Shown one piece after another: positions 35,261-44,040 of a stretch of DNA of 64,000 nt (position 1 is the stretch's first letter; every line of letters starts with the position of its first letter). Location: contig CAZSIT010000010.1 in the NCBI GenBank assembly GCA_964607165.1, positions 15,579 through 79,578 on the forward strand, in the 5' to 3' direction. The position numbers and the translations under genes were made by a program. Below the pieces are notes generated by a model. The model was not told the DNA's origin. It ran no database searches and worked only from the letters and a program-made list of their open reading frames with translations. This DNA is from DSPP01 sp964607165. GTDB lineage: Bacteria; Zixibacteria; MSB-5A5; DSPP01.

Positions 35261-36184
35261 GCGCTTTCGGCCTTTTTTTCGAAAAGATTCAAACCTACCA
35301 GTATCCCGACTGCACCCTCTCCCCTCGTTCCAAACCAAAGTCGCATACTTCCCCCGCGCCAGCTCCCTTGCCGCCTCCATTTGACCAGCGCCCAATTCTT
35401 CCTCCTCAAAATCAACTTCAAATATCTGGCCAAAACTTTCTCTTAAAGCCCGAATAACACTGTCAGAGCCAAGCCGCCCGCCGGCCGCTTCCTCGATGGT
35501 CGTGTAACGGGAATTCAAGCTGGAGCTCCGGCGGCCGGCGGTCAGAACCTCTTCCGCCAAATTCCGGTTGTAATTCGTAAGCGGAATCGACCCGTGCTGC
35601 AAAAAAGCATCGCCGGAACGATACTGCGCGCTCCCCACCAACTTTTTTCCACCAACCGTAATTTCATAGTCGGAAGCAACCGCAAAACAGGGAACCGGCG
35701 CAACGCCGTCATTAAATTTCCCTTGTTTACCAAAGGCTCGTTCTGCTGCTTTCGGAACATCTACCGGCAAGCCAGCCTGCTTAAAACCGGAGGCAAGGGC
35801 GCAGGCGACCTGCCGGTAGGTTTCCTTTAAAGACGGCCAGCCCCACCTCTGGGCATCACCGGCGGCTAACGAGTAAGTCAAATCTTCGGAATGCACCACC
35901 GCTTTTCCGCCCGTTTGACGCCGCACCCAGTTCACTCCCAGCTCCCTTGCCTTCTCAATATTCAAAGCTCTTTCCGGCCGTTGAAAATACCCAATTGAAA
36001 CCCAATCCCCTTCCCATTGGTAAAACCGTAAAGTAGGGGGCCTTCTTCCGCTACCTGCTTCTTCATACAAAAACTCATCAATCGCCATATTCAAAAATCC
36101 ATCCAAAGGTGGATGTATGACCAACCTCCAAACCCGCTTGCTTTTCAACACCTTCTTGGCAATTATCTTATTGTCAAATACCAT
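35246..36184 (-). CDS. Lipoyl/octanoyl transferase or lipoate-protein ligase (LplA/LipM family)
   Basis: 312 residues of the BPL/LplA/LipB fold: MAIDEFLYE near the start, WEGDWVSIGYFQ, RRQTGGKAVVHSEDLTYSL, and GGKKLVGSAQYRSGDAFLQHGS with the family lysine (Lys181). Cys166 in VPCFAVASDYEI matches the position of the catalytic cysteine of LipM octanoyltransferases, which ligases generally lack. LipM moves octanoyl groups from acyl carrier protein to lipoyl domains; LplA attaches free lipoate. I favour the former because of the cysteine, but the sequence alone does not settle it. No lipA or dehydrogenase genes are adjacent. The ATG at 36184 has no strong ribosome site. The stop overlaps the promoter of the TonB operon. 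Confidence 0.85.
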   Translation of the reverse strand: MVFDNKIIAKKVLKSKRVWRLVIHPPLDGFLNMAIDEFLYEEAGSGRRPPTLRFYQWEGDWVSIGYFQRPERALNIEKARELGVNWVRRQTGGKAVVHSEDLTYSLAAGDAQRWGWPSLKETYRQVACALASGFKQAGLPVDVPKAAERAFGKQGKFNDGVAPVPCFAVASDYEITVGGKKLVGSAQYRSGDAFLQHGSIPLTNYNRNLAEEVLTAGRRSSSLNSRYTTIEEAAGGRLGSDSVIRALRESFGQIFEVDFEEEELGAGQMEAARELARGKYATLVWNEGRGCSRDTGRFESFRKKGRKRLTIS

Positions 36185-36317
36185 ACCAAAAAATTTAAAA
36201 GTAATTTATTTGCAACTCATTGACTTACAGCAAGTTGCTTTTGCGGAAAATGATTTCCGCAAGCCCCGGTCGGCAGTTTTTCGCCGTTTCAGCCCAAAAA
36301 CAACCGTTTAAGACTCC

Positions 36318-36800
36318 TTACTTGTTGTTGAACTTCTTCTTAAGCGCCTCCAGAATAACCGGTGGAACGAAAGCCGAAACATCCCCCCCGTGCGAAAAGA
36401 CATCCTTTATGACCGTCGAACTTAGATAGGTGTATTTTTCGGAAGGCATCAAAAAAACGGTTTCCACCTCCGGCGCCAGCCGCCGATTCATCAAAGCAAT
36501 TTGAAATTCGTACTCAAAATCGGACACCGCCCGTAGCCCCCGAACAATTGCGGTAACATTTTTTTCCTTGGCTAAATGCGCGGTCAGCCCTTCAAAGCTT
36601 GTTATTTCAATGGCTGGTTTTCCGGCCAGCAGCTTACGTAAAAATTCCGCCCGTTCCGCCAGCGAAAAAAGCGGCTTCTTCTGCGGATTTTCAGCCACGG
36701 CCACAACCAGACCGTCAAAAAGCTCCAAAGCCCGGTCAATGATGTCCAAATGCCCGTTGGTAACCGGGTCAAAAGTGCCCGGATAAAGAGCTTTTCTCAT
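36318..36800 (-). CDS. coaD: Phosphopantetheine adenylyltransferase
   Basis: 160 residues, the standard CoaD length. The nucleotidyltransferase motif lies in YPGTFDPVTNGHLDII (with the NGH variant of HxGH), and the C-terminal phosphate-binding motif reads YLSSTVIKDV. It makes dephospho-CoA from phosphopantetheine and ATP, the fourth step of CoA synthesis, in the cytoplasm. Its ATG overlaps the stop of rsmD by four bases; the rsmD-coaD pair is a common arrangement in bacteria. Confidence 0.97.
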   Translation of the reverse strand: MRKALYPGTFDPVTNGHLDIIDRALELFDGLVVAVAENPQKKPLFSLAERAEFLRKLLAGKPAIEITSFEGLTAHLAKEKNVTAIVRGLRAVSDFEYEFQIALMNRRLAPEVETVFLMPSEKYTYLSSTVIKDVFSHGGDVSAFVPPVILEALKKKFNNK

Positions 36801-37351
36801 CCGTTCGCCCGGAAATAAGAAACCACCGTATCCCCATACCGGCGAGCCTGCCAGAGCGGTAAATGGTCCGGCTCCGAAAACTTTGTTCTTTTCGAATGTT
36901 CAATCATTAGAATGCCGGTTTCTTTCAGTATCGAATGGTTCGATAGAAAAACCGAAAACTCGTCCAAAAACTCCTGCCTATACGGCGGATCCGCGAAAGC
37001 AAGGTCAAATTTTTCTTCGGCTTTTGACAGCTTCTCCAAAGCCCGCCGAAAATCCAGCGGCCAGACGTCGTAACAATCGGCAGGAAAAAGAGCGCTCAAA
37101 TTCTTTTTCAGTGCGGCGACCGCCCGGCTGTCGGAATCGACGAAAAGACAGAACCGCGCCCCGCGCGAAAGCGCTTCAATGCCCAACCCGCCGGCGCCGG
37201 CGAACAAATCCAAAACGCGGGCGTCATCCAGATACGGCGCCAGAAAATCAAAAACCGCCTTTTTAGTTCGCGCCGAACTGAATCGTTGATTTCCTTTTGG
37301 GAGAGACAGCTTCCGGCCTTTAAGCGTGCCTGAACCAATCCGCAAACTCAC
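36797..37351 (-). CDS. rsmD: 16S rRNA (guanine966-N2)-methyltransferase
   Basis: 184 residues with RIGSGTLKGRKL at the start, SAM motif VLDLFAGAGGLGIEALSRG, and catalytic FADPPY, all typical of RsmD. It methylates G966 in 16S rRNA. Overlaps the PilM-like gene upstream and coaD downstream by four bases each, so translation is coupled through this block. Confidence 0.95.
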   Translation of the reverse strand: MSLRIGSGTLKGRKLSLPKGNQRFSSARTKKAVFDFLAPYLDDARVLDLFAGAGGLGIEALSRGARFCLFVDSDSRAVAALKKNLSALFPADCYDVWPLDFRRALEKLSKAEEKFDLAFADPPYRQEFLDEFSVFLSNHSILKETGILMIEHSKRTKFSEPDHLPLWQARRYGDTVVSYFRANG

Positions 37352-38301
37352 AATCCGGCCCCTAAAGTCGAATAACCGGATTGCAAAGATGGATTACCTT
37401 CATTTAAAGCAGCCATTGCCAGGCCGGCGGCCATCGCCCATTTTTCCGGCATCTCCCCTTCCGGAAAAGTTACCGGCGGGGTAAGATGGCCCACCCGCAC
37501 TCCTCCCATCTGCCCAATGGACGCGGACAAATCTCCCAGAGTCACTCCCGGCCCCGAAAGATAAACCGTATCAATCCGCCCTGCCTCGGTCGCCCGGAAA
37601 CCAAGCAAATGAATCAAGGTGGAAAGTTCAATTCCAAACCGTTCCAAAAGTGATTCGCGCAGGATTTTTTGCGTGGAAGCCAATTCCCCCTCCGGAAGAG
37701 CGCCCAACCCCGGTGGAACGGCAATTTCCGAAACGTAGGTAAGCTCCCCTTTATCCAAAACCACCAGGGTGGTAAAATCCTCGCCTAAGTTGACCAAAGC
37801 GGCCGTTTCTTCCCGCGGCAGGTCGGAGGAGAAAAAAAGATTAACAAGAGCAAAACCGGCGCTGGTAAAAGACAAATCGAAATTTCCTTTCTGGGCGAAA
37901 GGAACGGCCGCCCGCTCGAAGGCCTCCTTTCGAACTGCCGTCCCTAAAAAGGACTCTTTTCCGATTGAATGAATAAAAAAATCATAATCGGAACTATTGG
38001 GACTGACCTTTTGAGCCAGTTCCCACTTCAGCTGTTCTTCTCCGGCGGACAAAACCCGCTCCGGAAGGCACAGCCGGTACGATTGAGAGCTCTGTCCCAA
38101 AAAAGAAATCTTCACCCGCGCTCCCGAAAGAACCCCACCCAGCTCTTCCGCCAGCCATTGGAAATCTAAAGGCTCTTTGGGAAAAATCTTTTCCCCAAAA
38201 TCCTTTAATTCGATTTTTTCTTTCCGGAGGGATAGCCGGACGAAACGCGCCCCCTTTGTAAAAACCTCAACCCCGACCGCTTCTTTCTGCCAGCTTTTCA
38301 T
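37348..38301 (-). CDS. PilM-like actin-fold protein (second copy)
   Basis: 317 residues. The pattern is that of a PilM/competence-type actin-like ATPase: a divergent N-terminal segment (AVGVEVFTKGARFVRLSL), SYRLCLPERVLSAGEEQLKWEL, then ETAALVNLGEDFTTLVVLD, VSEIAVPPG and DTVYLSGPGVTLGDLS. It is separate from the pilus operon 36 kb away, which already has a PilM-PilN fusion. It directly abuts comEA (stop-to-start) and overlaps rsmD. Coupling to comEA suggests a part in DNA uptake or another pilus-like machine. The nucleotide-binding residues look degenerate. Similarity is weak, so the family call is moderate. Confidence 0.65.
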   Translation of the reverse strand: MKSWQKEAVGVEVFTKGARFVRLSLRKEKIELKDFGEKIFPKEPLDFQWLAEELGGVLSGARVKISFLGQSSQSYRLCLPERVLSAGEEQLKWELAQKVSPNSSDYDFFIHSIGKESFLGTAVRKEAFERAAVPFAQKGNFDLSFTSAGFALVNLFFSSDLPREETAALVNLGEDFTTLVVLDKGELTYVSEIAVPPGLGALPEGELASTQKILRESLLERFGIELSTLIHLLGFRATEAGRIDTVYLSGPGVTLGDLSASIGQMGGVRVGHLTPPVTFPEGEMPEKWAMAAGLAMAALNEGNPSLQSGYSTLGAGL

Positions 38302-38721
38302 CTACGATTTCCCCTGAACGATTTCCACGGGTAAAACCCGCACTAAAGGTTTAATCTGCGAAAGCTTCTTGGCGCCGATTCCGGGAACCTTCATTAGCTC
38401 CTCCACTCGTCTAAACCGACCTACTTTCTGGCGATACTCGATTATCTTCCCCGCTAAAGAAGGCCCGATGGTGGGCAGGTTTTCCAAATCTTTCGCGCTG
38501 GCGCGGTTTAAATCCAAGGGCATGGTTGACCTTGCTTTCGAGGTTTTTTTCTCAACTGTAACAAAAAAGAGGGGGGGAAGCTCGATGGCCGAAAGGGTGG
38601 CGGAGGGCAAAACCGTCTCCTTCCGGTTTCGGTAAAAATTAAAAACTACTCCCACGATTACCAGAAAGGCTAAAATCGCCAAAGCAGCTCTATCCCCCGC
38701 CGAAAAATGTTTCGAAATCAT
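38302..38721 (-). CDS. ComEA-like helix-hairpin-helix DNA-binding protein
   Basis: 139 residues from the ATG at 38721, with another in-frame ATG three codons upstream. One membrane segment (ALAILAFLVIVGVVFNFY) anchors a short linker and a C-terminal helix-hairpin-helix pair: LDLNRASAKDLENLPTIGPSLA and FRRVEELMKVPGIGAKKLSQI. ComEA binds incoming double-stranded DNA in transformation; many ComEA-like proteins have no proven uptake role. First gene of the block comEA, pilM-like, rsmD, coaD. No comEC is in the window. Confidence 0.85.
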   Translation of the reverse strand: MISKHFSAGDRAALAILAFLVIVGVVFNFYRNRKETVLPSATLSAIELPPLFFVTVEKKTSKARSTMPLDLNRASAKDLENLPTIGPSLAGKIIEYRQKVGRFRRVEELMKVPGIGAKKLSQIKPLVRVLPVEIVQGKS

Positions 38722-38951
38722 CGGCAGCATGGTAATCTATTAAAAATTCTTGTCAAGCTTGCTGGAAACCCGGAGTGTGGTGTTTCTATATATGAGTAAT
38801 AATTTTTAACGTCTTTAGCTAAAGGATGTAATCTTCGCTTTCAGGAGTTTTCGGGGGCGTGGCTCCTTGGGCGAAGGAAAGGAAGCCAATCCCTTTCCGG
38901 CGCCCCGCTTGGCGGGGCAAACCCTCCTTCTCACTCTAAACCAGCCCTCCG

Positions 38952-38969
38952 GCGCACTCTTCAGAGTGC
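38952..38969. terminator. Short perfect hairpin in the intergenic region
   Basis: CGCACTC-TTCA-GAGTGCG forms a seven-base-pair stem followed by five As in the plus direction, with no T-run. It may be a transcript end or just a palindrome; I leave the role open. Confidence 0.3.
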
Positions 38970-39041
38970 GAAAAAGACTGTCCAGCTTGCGGAAAATCGG
39001 AAGCGAACTTATTCAGGCCAATTGAAAACTAATTTTTTACT

Positions 39042-39069
39042 TTGTTTCAACAAAGAATTTGTGTATTAT
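39042..39069 (+). promoter_or_regulatory. Candidate promoter of the exported YCF48-like gene
   Basis: TTGTTT at 39042-39047 and TATTAT at 39064-39069, 16 bases apart, end 25 bases before the ATG at 39094. Confidence 0.45.
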
Positions 39070-39093
39070 ATAAATGAAAGGAATGCTATTGCT

Positions 39094-40407
39094 ATGAAAA
39101 AAGTCGCCGCCCTTTCAGCCCTGTTGCTCTTGCAGCCGTTTCTCGTTTACGCTCAGTCGAACTGGCAAAAAAAAACTGTTTCGGGCGTTGATGCGGCGGA
39201 TACAATAGGAAGCATAGTTGCGGCTGGTTCTTTGGCCTTAGGCTCCGTTTCTGGCAATCCAATAAACCATTCCGTTCGCTCCCTTGATTCCGGCAACTTC
39301 TTTAGCGCCGAGACCACCATTCCTGCCTTAAAACTAAAAGCCTTGAGTTTCTCTTTCCTCTACGGCTTGCGGGGCGACTCGATTATGCGCACAACTGACC
39401 AGGGTATAAACTGGCTGGTTGTCGAGCCTGACTTAAGAACGATGCGACCTGCGGATGTTCATTTTACGAATACGACCAATGCTTGGGCCGTGGGCGATTC
39501 TCCATTTGTGGCCGTAACTTCCGACAATTGGGTAACCAACCCTCCCACCCTTCGGCGCTTCCCTTTCCCTAACGATTCAGTCTCAATGACCTCGGTGCAA
39601 TTTTTGGATAATAACTTTGGTTTCGTTGCCGGAAAAAGCACCCAAGTCGGCTCCAAGGTTACGGTTATATTGCGCACAACCAATGGTGGGATGAACTGGC
39701 AAGACCGCAGCCTGCCCGATACCTGCGACTTTGCGCCCGTTACCATAGTCGCTGATTTTATCAATACCGATACCGGTTGGGCCGTGCAAACCTGCGGAGT
39801 TTCCTCGGCCACCATCTTCAAAACTACCAACGGGGGAGCCAACTGGACGCCCCAGGATACCATCGCTCTTTTCCAATTTTCAGATATTGATGCTGTCAAT
39901 GCCCAGAATGTCTGGATAGTCGGCACGGATGGGATTCGAGGCCGTGTGTTCCGAACCAGCGACGGCGGCAACAACTGGGCGCAGGAAGTCATCCCCGGCT
40001 CTCCAGGCAAGCTTTTCTCGGTGAATATGTTAAACGCCTCCCACGGATACGCCTGCGGAACCAACGGCACGCTGCTGGTTTATTCTCCGTCCGGGACCGA
40101 CATTCCCCGCGGCGGCGCCAACCGCCCCAAAACCTTTGAGTTGTTCCAAAACTACCCCAACCCCTTTAACGCCGGAACTAAAATCAGCTTCACGCTCTTG
40201 AAACGCCAGCCGGTAACGCTGACGATTTACAACATTCTTGGTCAACCGGTAAAAACCCTTTTGAACAGAGAAATGCCCGCCGGAAAAAATGAAATAAGCT
40301 GGGACGGAACTTTTGAAAACGGTCTCGTTGCCACCTCCGGCCTCTATTTTTATGAACTCAAGACCTTGGCGGAACGCCAAATCCGCAAAATGGTCTTCTT
40401 GAAGTAG
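39094..40407 (+). CDS. Exported YCF48/BNR-type propeller with FlgD-Ig C-terminus
   Basis: 437 residues from the ATG at 39094; the open frame begins 24 codons earlier but only this start yields a signal peptide (MKKVAALSALLLLQPFLVYA). A propeller of about seven units follows, with MRTTDQGINWLVV, LRTTNGGMNWQDR, FKTTNGGANWTPQ and FRTSDGGNNWAQE. The last 85 residues are a type A/FlgD-Ig module (FELFQNYPNPFNAGTKISF, LTIYNILGQPVKTLLN, LVATSGLYFYELK) ending KMVFLK. It is built like the propeller at 7843-9942, but with a different C-terminal tail, so the two may leave the cell by different means. Confidence 0.88.
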   Translation: MKKVAALSALLLLQPFLVYAQSNWQKKTVSGVDAADTIGSIVAAGSLALGSVSGNPINHSVRSLDSGNFFSAETTIPALKLKALSFSFLYGLRGDSIMRTTDQGINWLVVEPDLRTMRPADVHFTNTTNAWAVGDSPFVAVTSDNWVTNPPTLRRFPFPNDSVSMTSVQFLDNNFGFVAGKSTQVGSKVTVILRTTNGGMNWQDRSLPDTCDFAPVTIVADFINTDTGWAVQTCGVSSATIFKTTNGGANWTPQDTIALFQFSDIDAVNAQNVWIVGTDGIRGRVFRTSDGGNNWAQEVIPGSPGKLFSVNMLNASHGYACGTNGTLLVYSPSGTDIPRGGANRPKTFELFQNYPNPFNAGTKISFTLLKRQPVTLTIYNILGQPVKTLLNREMPAGKNEISWDGTFENGLVATSGLYFYELKTLAERQIRKMVFLK

Positions 40408-40439
40408 GGGCAGCTCCCTGTCGTTGCCCATTTCCCTCT

Positions 40440-40880
40440 CTCAATGTCATTCTGAGCAAAGCGAAGAATCTGGGCGTGGTGTGGGGGCTAATCCCTAATC
40501 TCTAATCCCCAATCCCTGTTTTTCTTTGTCCCCCTGCTTGCCCGAGAGCATTTGTCTTTAGGGCCTGCCCGTCTGGGTATTATAAGGGGGACCGGCCAAC
40601 GGCCGAGGGGGTAAACCGTAGGGGCAATCCCTCCGTGGTTGCCCGCTTTTGCATTCGCATTCGTAGAGGCGAACCTTGCTTGCGGTGAGCGCAGTCGAAT
40701 CCGTTTTCGCCCTCCCCCCCTTGTGGTGAGCGTAGCCGAATCCATTCCCGGTTCGGGCTTGTCCCGACTTGTCCCGAGCTTAGCCGAGGGAGCGTAGTCG
40801 AGGGGTGTTCGCCCGTAGAGACACGTAGCACAATCCTACCCCTCTCCATTTTATGGAGAGGGGCAAGGGGTGAGGCGTCT
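40440..40880. repeat. Intergenic repeat cluster 3
   Basis: The 560-base gap 40408-40967 has no gene and is packed with repeats. A GTCATTCTGAGCAAAGCGAAGAATCT unit is near 40445-40470. A GTCCCC...AAGGGGGACCGGCCAACGGCCGAGGGGG unit is near 40529-40612. A GTAGGGGCAATCC palindrome lies at 40618-40643. Two GGTGAGCG(C/T)AG(T/C)CGAATCC units lie near 40684 and 40730, and a CTTGTCCCGA element at about 40756-40807. A TTTTATGGAGAGGGGCAAGG unit is near 40850. A TTGACA at 40894 and TATACT at 40923 may belong to the promoter of the next gene, though their 23-base spacing is too long. Confidence 0.75.
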
Positions 40881-40967
40881 TTCCCTTTTCCGCTTGACAA
40901 TCCCAAATATCGTTATTAATTTTATACTGAAAGGCAATCCCAAGGCAAGTGCCTTGAAGGAGGATTT

Positions 40968-43373
40968 TTGAAGCTCAAAAGCTTCTTTACAGTTGCATTC
41001 CTGTTAGCAGTCTCTGCCTCTCTTTTCGCTTTTCAGCCTCTTTTTGATACTTGGCTAAGCTATGAGGTAGATACAAACCCTTATTCCCTCTGTTCGGCAG
41101 ACCTGGATGGCGATGGAGACGACGATTTGGCTGTTGTTCACTATAACAGTTATGCCAATACCGTCGTCATATTAAAAAATAACGGGCAAGGTTACTTCAC
41201 TGAAAAAGGAATTTATGGTACGGCAGGAGTAAGGCCACGCTCAGTCTGTGCCGCGGATGTGGACAAAGACGGAGATCTAGATTTAATTATTGCAAACTAT
41301 ACGAGCAACAACGCTGCGGTTCTAAAAAATAACGGCAATGCAGAGTTTTCCTATAGTGCATCCTACGCAACTGGTAGCGGTCCCACATACGTTTCTGCTT
41401 CCGATTTGGATGGGGATAACGATCAAGATTTTGTCGTTTCAAATGGGGGCAGCAGTTACGGAGGCGGCAATACTGCTTCTATCTTTAAAAATAATGGAAA
41501 TGGAACCTTCGCTCCAAAAGTTGATTACAGCACCGGATTTAATCCTAATTCGATGTACATTGCAGACTTTGATATGGACGGCGACCAAGATATAGCAACG
41601 GCCAACGCGGGGCAGATTTACTCACCAGATACAAGTTCAGTCTCAATTCTAAAAAACAACGGAGATGGAACCTTTGCCCCAAAAGTCGATTATTTGGTCG
41701 GACCTAGACAATATCTTTTTTCCATTGCCTCAAGCGACTTCGATGGGGATGGAGACTTAGATTTGGCTGTACAAGATCATGGAAATTTCTATACCTCTGG
41801 TATCTGGCTTCTTAAAAATAATGGAAGCGGCATCTTTGATATAAAAATCTTCGTGGATGTTGGTGGGACAATTCACTCATTCTTTTCAGGTGATTTTGAC
41901 AAAGATGGTGACCAGGATATAGCGCTTACAAACACGTTCAACGCCGGGATTCTTTCTGTTTTACTTTTAACAAACAATGGAAACATGACTTTTTCCAAAA
42001 AAGCCGTTTATCCAATGGGTTTCTATAACGGCCAAATGACCGGATCTGACTTTGACAATGATGGGGATTTGGACCTGGCCGTTACAGCCGAGCAAAACTG
42101 GATGGTTGGCGTTTTAAAGAACAAAGGAGACGGAACTTTTGTAAGTCCGAGCACATACAATCTTGGCTACTCACCTGTTATAGCTATAGCCTCAGACTTA
42201 GACAACGACGGTGCTCCTGATTTAGTATCGGCAAGCTCTAGATGGGGACTTCCTTATATACCTATCTACCTTTCTGTTTTGAAAAACAATGGAGATGGGT
42301 CCTTTGCTACAAAAGTTGATTATGACCAAGTGGGCACATTCGTCGTTGCTGCAGACTTCAATGGGGATGGTTACAATGATTTGGCAGCACAGAACCTAAC
42401 GGGAATTTCAATCTTAAGGAATAAAGGAGATGGGACGTTTCCAACAAAAGTTGATTACAATATCGGCAGCTGTGCGGCCATTGCCACAGCCGATTTTGAC
42501 AACGATGACGATAAAGATCTAGCAATCGCAAAAGATAGCACAATTCTAATATTAAAGAATGATGGCATTGGCAATTTTTCGATTAAGCACAGCTACATAA
42601 CCGATCACTCGCCTTTGATTTTCATCACTTCTTCAGATCTAGATGGAGACGAAGACTACGATCTGATAGCAGTTAAGGAGGGCGGTTCAGGTAAAATAGT
42701 GACGCTTAAAAATTACGGGGATGCGTCCTTTTCAAACGCAACGTATTACTACGCAGAACTCGGTTCAAATTCGGTAGCGGTGGCCGACTTTGATAAAGAT
42801 GGGGACAATGATTTAGCAGTTGCCAAAGGTGAGATTCGAGGAATTGATATTTTTACAAATAGTGGTAATGGCACCTTTCCATCTAAAACCAACTATTTGG
42901 TTGGTCAGAACCCCCGGTCTGTCGCGGCAACGGATATTGAGGGCGACGGAGACATTGATCTTGTATTCACTAATCCATTCCACGGAACTGTGTCAATTTT
43001 GAAAAACAATGGAACTGGAATCTTCGGCGATGTTGTCGAATATGGATCTGGATATTGGCCTTATTCATTATTCCCTTCGGATTTAGATAACGATGGAGAT
43101 CAAGATTTAATAATCGCAAATGAATATGACAACACCTTGTCGGTGTTAAAAAATCTCTCCAACACCGGCTGCGCAAACAAACTCGGCGACCTCGATCACA
43201 ATTGCCTGTTGACTTTGGACGACATCGTCCTCGAGCTCAACTGTGCCTTTTTGGGCTACGGCAACTGCGCTTTGAATTTGACCGACGTCAATTGCGATGG
43301 CTATGTCTCCGCCGCTGATGTCGTTATCCTTTTGAATAGCGTCTTTCTGAATACCCCCTTCCCCTGCCCATAA
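40968..43373 (+). CDS. Exported FG-GAP/VCBS propeller with dockerin-like C-terminus
   Basis: 801 residues from a TTG start with AAGGAGG five bases before it. A signal peptide (FFTVAFLLAVSASLFA) is followed by about a dozen FG-GAP/VCBS units. Each has a calcium loop (ADLDGDGDDDLAVV, VDKDGDLDLIIAN, DFNGDGYNDLAA) and a KNNGDGTFAPKVDY turn. The number suggests two propellers in tandem. The last 65 residues (CANKLGDLDHNCLLTLDD, TDVNCDGYVSAADVVILLN, ending PFPCP) carry a dockerin-like pair as in the protein at 7843-9942. No enzyme motif. Probably extracellular and calcium-dependent. A palindromic repeat with a T-run after the stop may end the transcript. Confidence 0.88.
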   Translation: MKLKSFFTVAFLLAVSASLFAFQPLFDTWLSYEVDTNPYSLCSADLDGDGDDDLAVVHYNSYANTVVILKNNGQGYFTEKGIYGTAGVRPRSVCAADVDKDGDLDLIIANYTSNNAAVLKNNGNAEFSYSASYATGSGPTYVSASDLDGDNDQDFVVSNGGSSYGGGNTASIFKNNGNGTFAPKVDYSTGFNPNSMYIADFDMDGDQDIATANAGQIYSPDTSSVSILKNNGDGTFAPKVDYLVGPRQYLFSIASSDFDGDGDLDLAVQDHGNFYTSGIWLLKNNGSGIFDIKIFVDVGGTIHSFFSGDFDKDGDQDIALTNTFNAGILSVLLLTNNGNMTFSKKAVYPMGFYNGQMTGSDFDNDGDLDLAVTAEQNWMVGVLKNKGDGTFVSPSTYNLGYSPVIAIASDLDNDGAPDLVSASSRWGLPYIPIYLSVLKNNGDGSFATKVDYDQVGTFVVAADFNGDGYNDLAAQNLTGISILRNKGDGTFPTKVDYNIGSCAAIATADFDNDDDKDLAIAKDSTILILKNDGIGNFSIKHSYITDHSPLIFITSSDLDGDEDYDLIAVKEGGSGKIVTLKNYGDASFSNATYYYAELGSNSVAVADFDKDGDNDLAVAKGEIRGIDIFTNSGNGTFPSKTNYLVGQNPRSVAATDIEGDGDIDLVFTNPFHGTVSILKNNGTGIFGDVVEYGSGYWPYSLFPSDLDNDGDQDLIIANEYDNTLSVLKNLSNTGCANKLGDLDHNCLLTLDDIVLELNCAFLGYGNCALNLTDVNCDGYVSAADVVILLNSVFLNTPFPCP

Positions 43374-43396
43374 ATTCCATTTCAACTAATGCTTTT

Positions 43397-43428
43397 GTAG
43401 GGGCGCATTGCAATGCGCCCGTTTTTTT
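43397..43428 (+). terminator. GTAGGGGC repeat serving as a terminator
   Basis: GGGCGCATTGCAATGCGCCC is a perfect 20-base palindrome (43401-43420) inside a GTAGGGGC repeat unit and is followed by GTTTTTTTG. It lies 24 bases past the stop of the propeller gene. Confidence 0.65.
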
Positions 43429-43545
43429 GTTTTGTATTTGTAGGGGCGAGGCACGCCTCGCCCTGCTGTCCCCCTGTATTTAAGGGGGGCCGGCCAACGG
43501 CCGAGGGGGTGTTTTTCGTAGGGGCGACTCCCCGTGGTCGCCCGT
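43397..43545. repeat. Intergenic repeat cluster 4
   Basis: Three GTAGGGGC-type palindromes lie at 43397-43420, 43440-43464 (GGGCGAGGC-AC-GCCTCGCCC) and 43518-43543, with a GTCCCCCTGTATTTAAGGGGG/CCGGCCAACGGCCGAGGGGG unit at about 43468-43511 between them. A truncated unit follows at 43571. Arms differ between copies but stay self-complementary. Confidence 0.75.
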
Positions 43546-43612
43546 TTTGTTTTTCTAACCCCTGTCTTTCGTAGGGGCGAACCGGGCGCAGCAGTTTTGC
43601 AATATTTTCACT

Positions 43613-44038
43613 TCATCCCGCCCTCTTTATCTCTATTTTCCGCTCCGTCTCGCCGACTAATTCGAATCGAACTTCATAAAACGGCAGGCTTAAAAGCGGC
43701 AAAACCATCTCCGGCCACTCGATTAAACAAACTCCGTTGCCATAAAAATAATCGCCCAGATTTAGCGCCTCCAACTGGGATGGATTATCTAAACGATAGA
43801 AATCAAAGTGATAAACAGGAATTTTACCTGAATAAACATTCAGTAACACAAAAGTCGGGCTGGTCACCACCTCCTTGGATTCAAGGCCGGAAACAACGCC
43901 CTTGACGAAAGTGGTTTTGCCGCCCCCCAAAGGGCCAAAAAGCGCCGCCACATCCCCCGCTTTTAATGTCGCAGCAAATCTTTTCCCCAGCTCAAACGTT
44001 TCAGCCGGAGAATGGGAAACGGTATGGGAAGGAACCAA
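43613..44038 (-). CDS. tsaE: tRNA threonylcarbamoyladenosine biosynthesis ATPase TsaE
   Basis: 141 residues. P-loop GPLGGGKTTF, then SPTFVLLNVY, VYHFDFYRL and LIEWPEM are the family signatures. TsaE supports the TsaB-TsaD complex in making t6A on tRNAs that read ANN codons. It starts two bases after the stop of the porX-like gene and ends the long minus-strand run. tsaB and tsaD are not in the window. Confidence 0.95.
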   Translation of the reverse strand: MVPSHTVSHSPAETFELGKRFAATLKAGDVAALFGPLGGGKTTFVKGVVSGLESKEVVTSPTFVLLNVYSGKIPVYHFDFYRLDNPSQLEALNLGDYFYGNGVCLIEWPEMVLPLLSLPFYEVRFELVGETERKIEIKRAG

Positions 44039-44040
44039 AA

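Larger units (their letters stand above)
38722..39093. other. Intergenic region between divergent comEA and the exported YCF48-like gene
   Basis: About 370 bases with no gene. It holds GC-rich patches around 38870-38930 (GGCGCCCCGCTTGGCGGGGC) and a small inverted pair CGCACTCTTCAGAGTGCG at 38952-38969, then an AT-rich stretch with the candidate promoter at 39042-39069. Confidence 0.6.

Noticed and set aside
40894..40928. TTGACA and TATACT as the promoter of the FG-GAP propeller gene
   Set aside because: Each box is good but they are 23 bases apart; a 17-base partner (TTAATT) is poor, so no promoter feature is given.
43397..43590. CRISPR-like series of short repeats
   Set aside because: Units vary in sequence and spacing, are self-complementary and lack equal unique spacers or cas genes.
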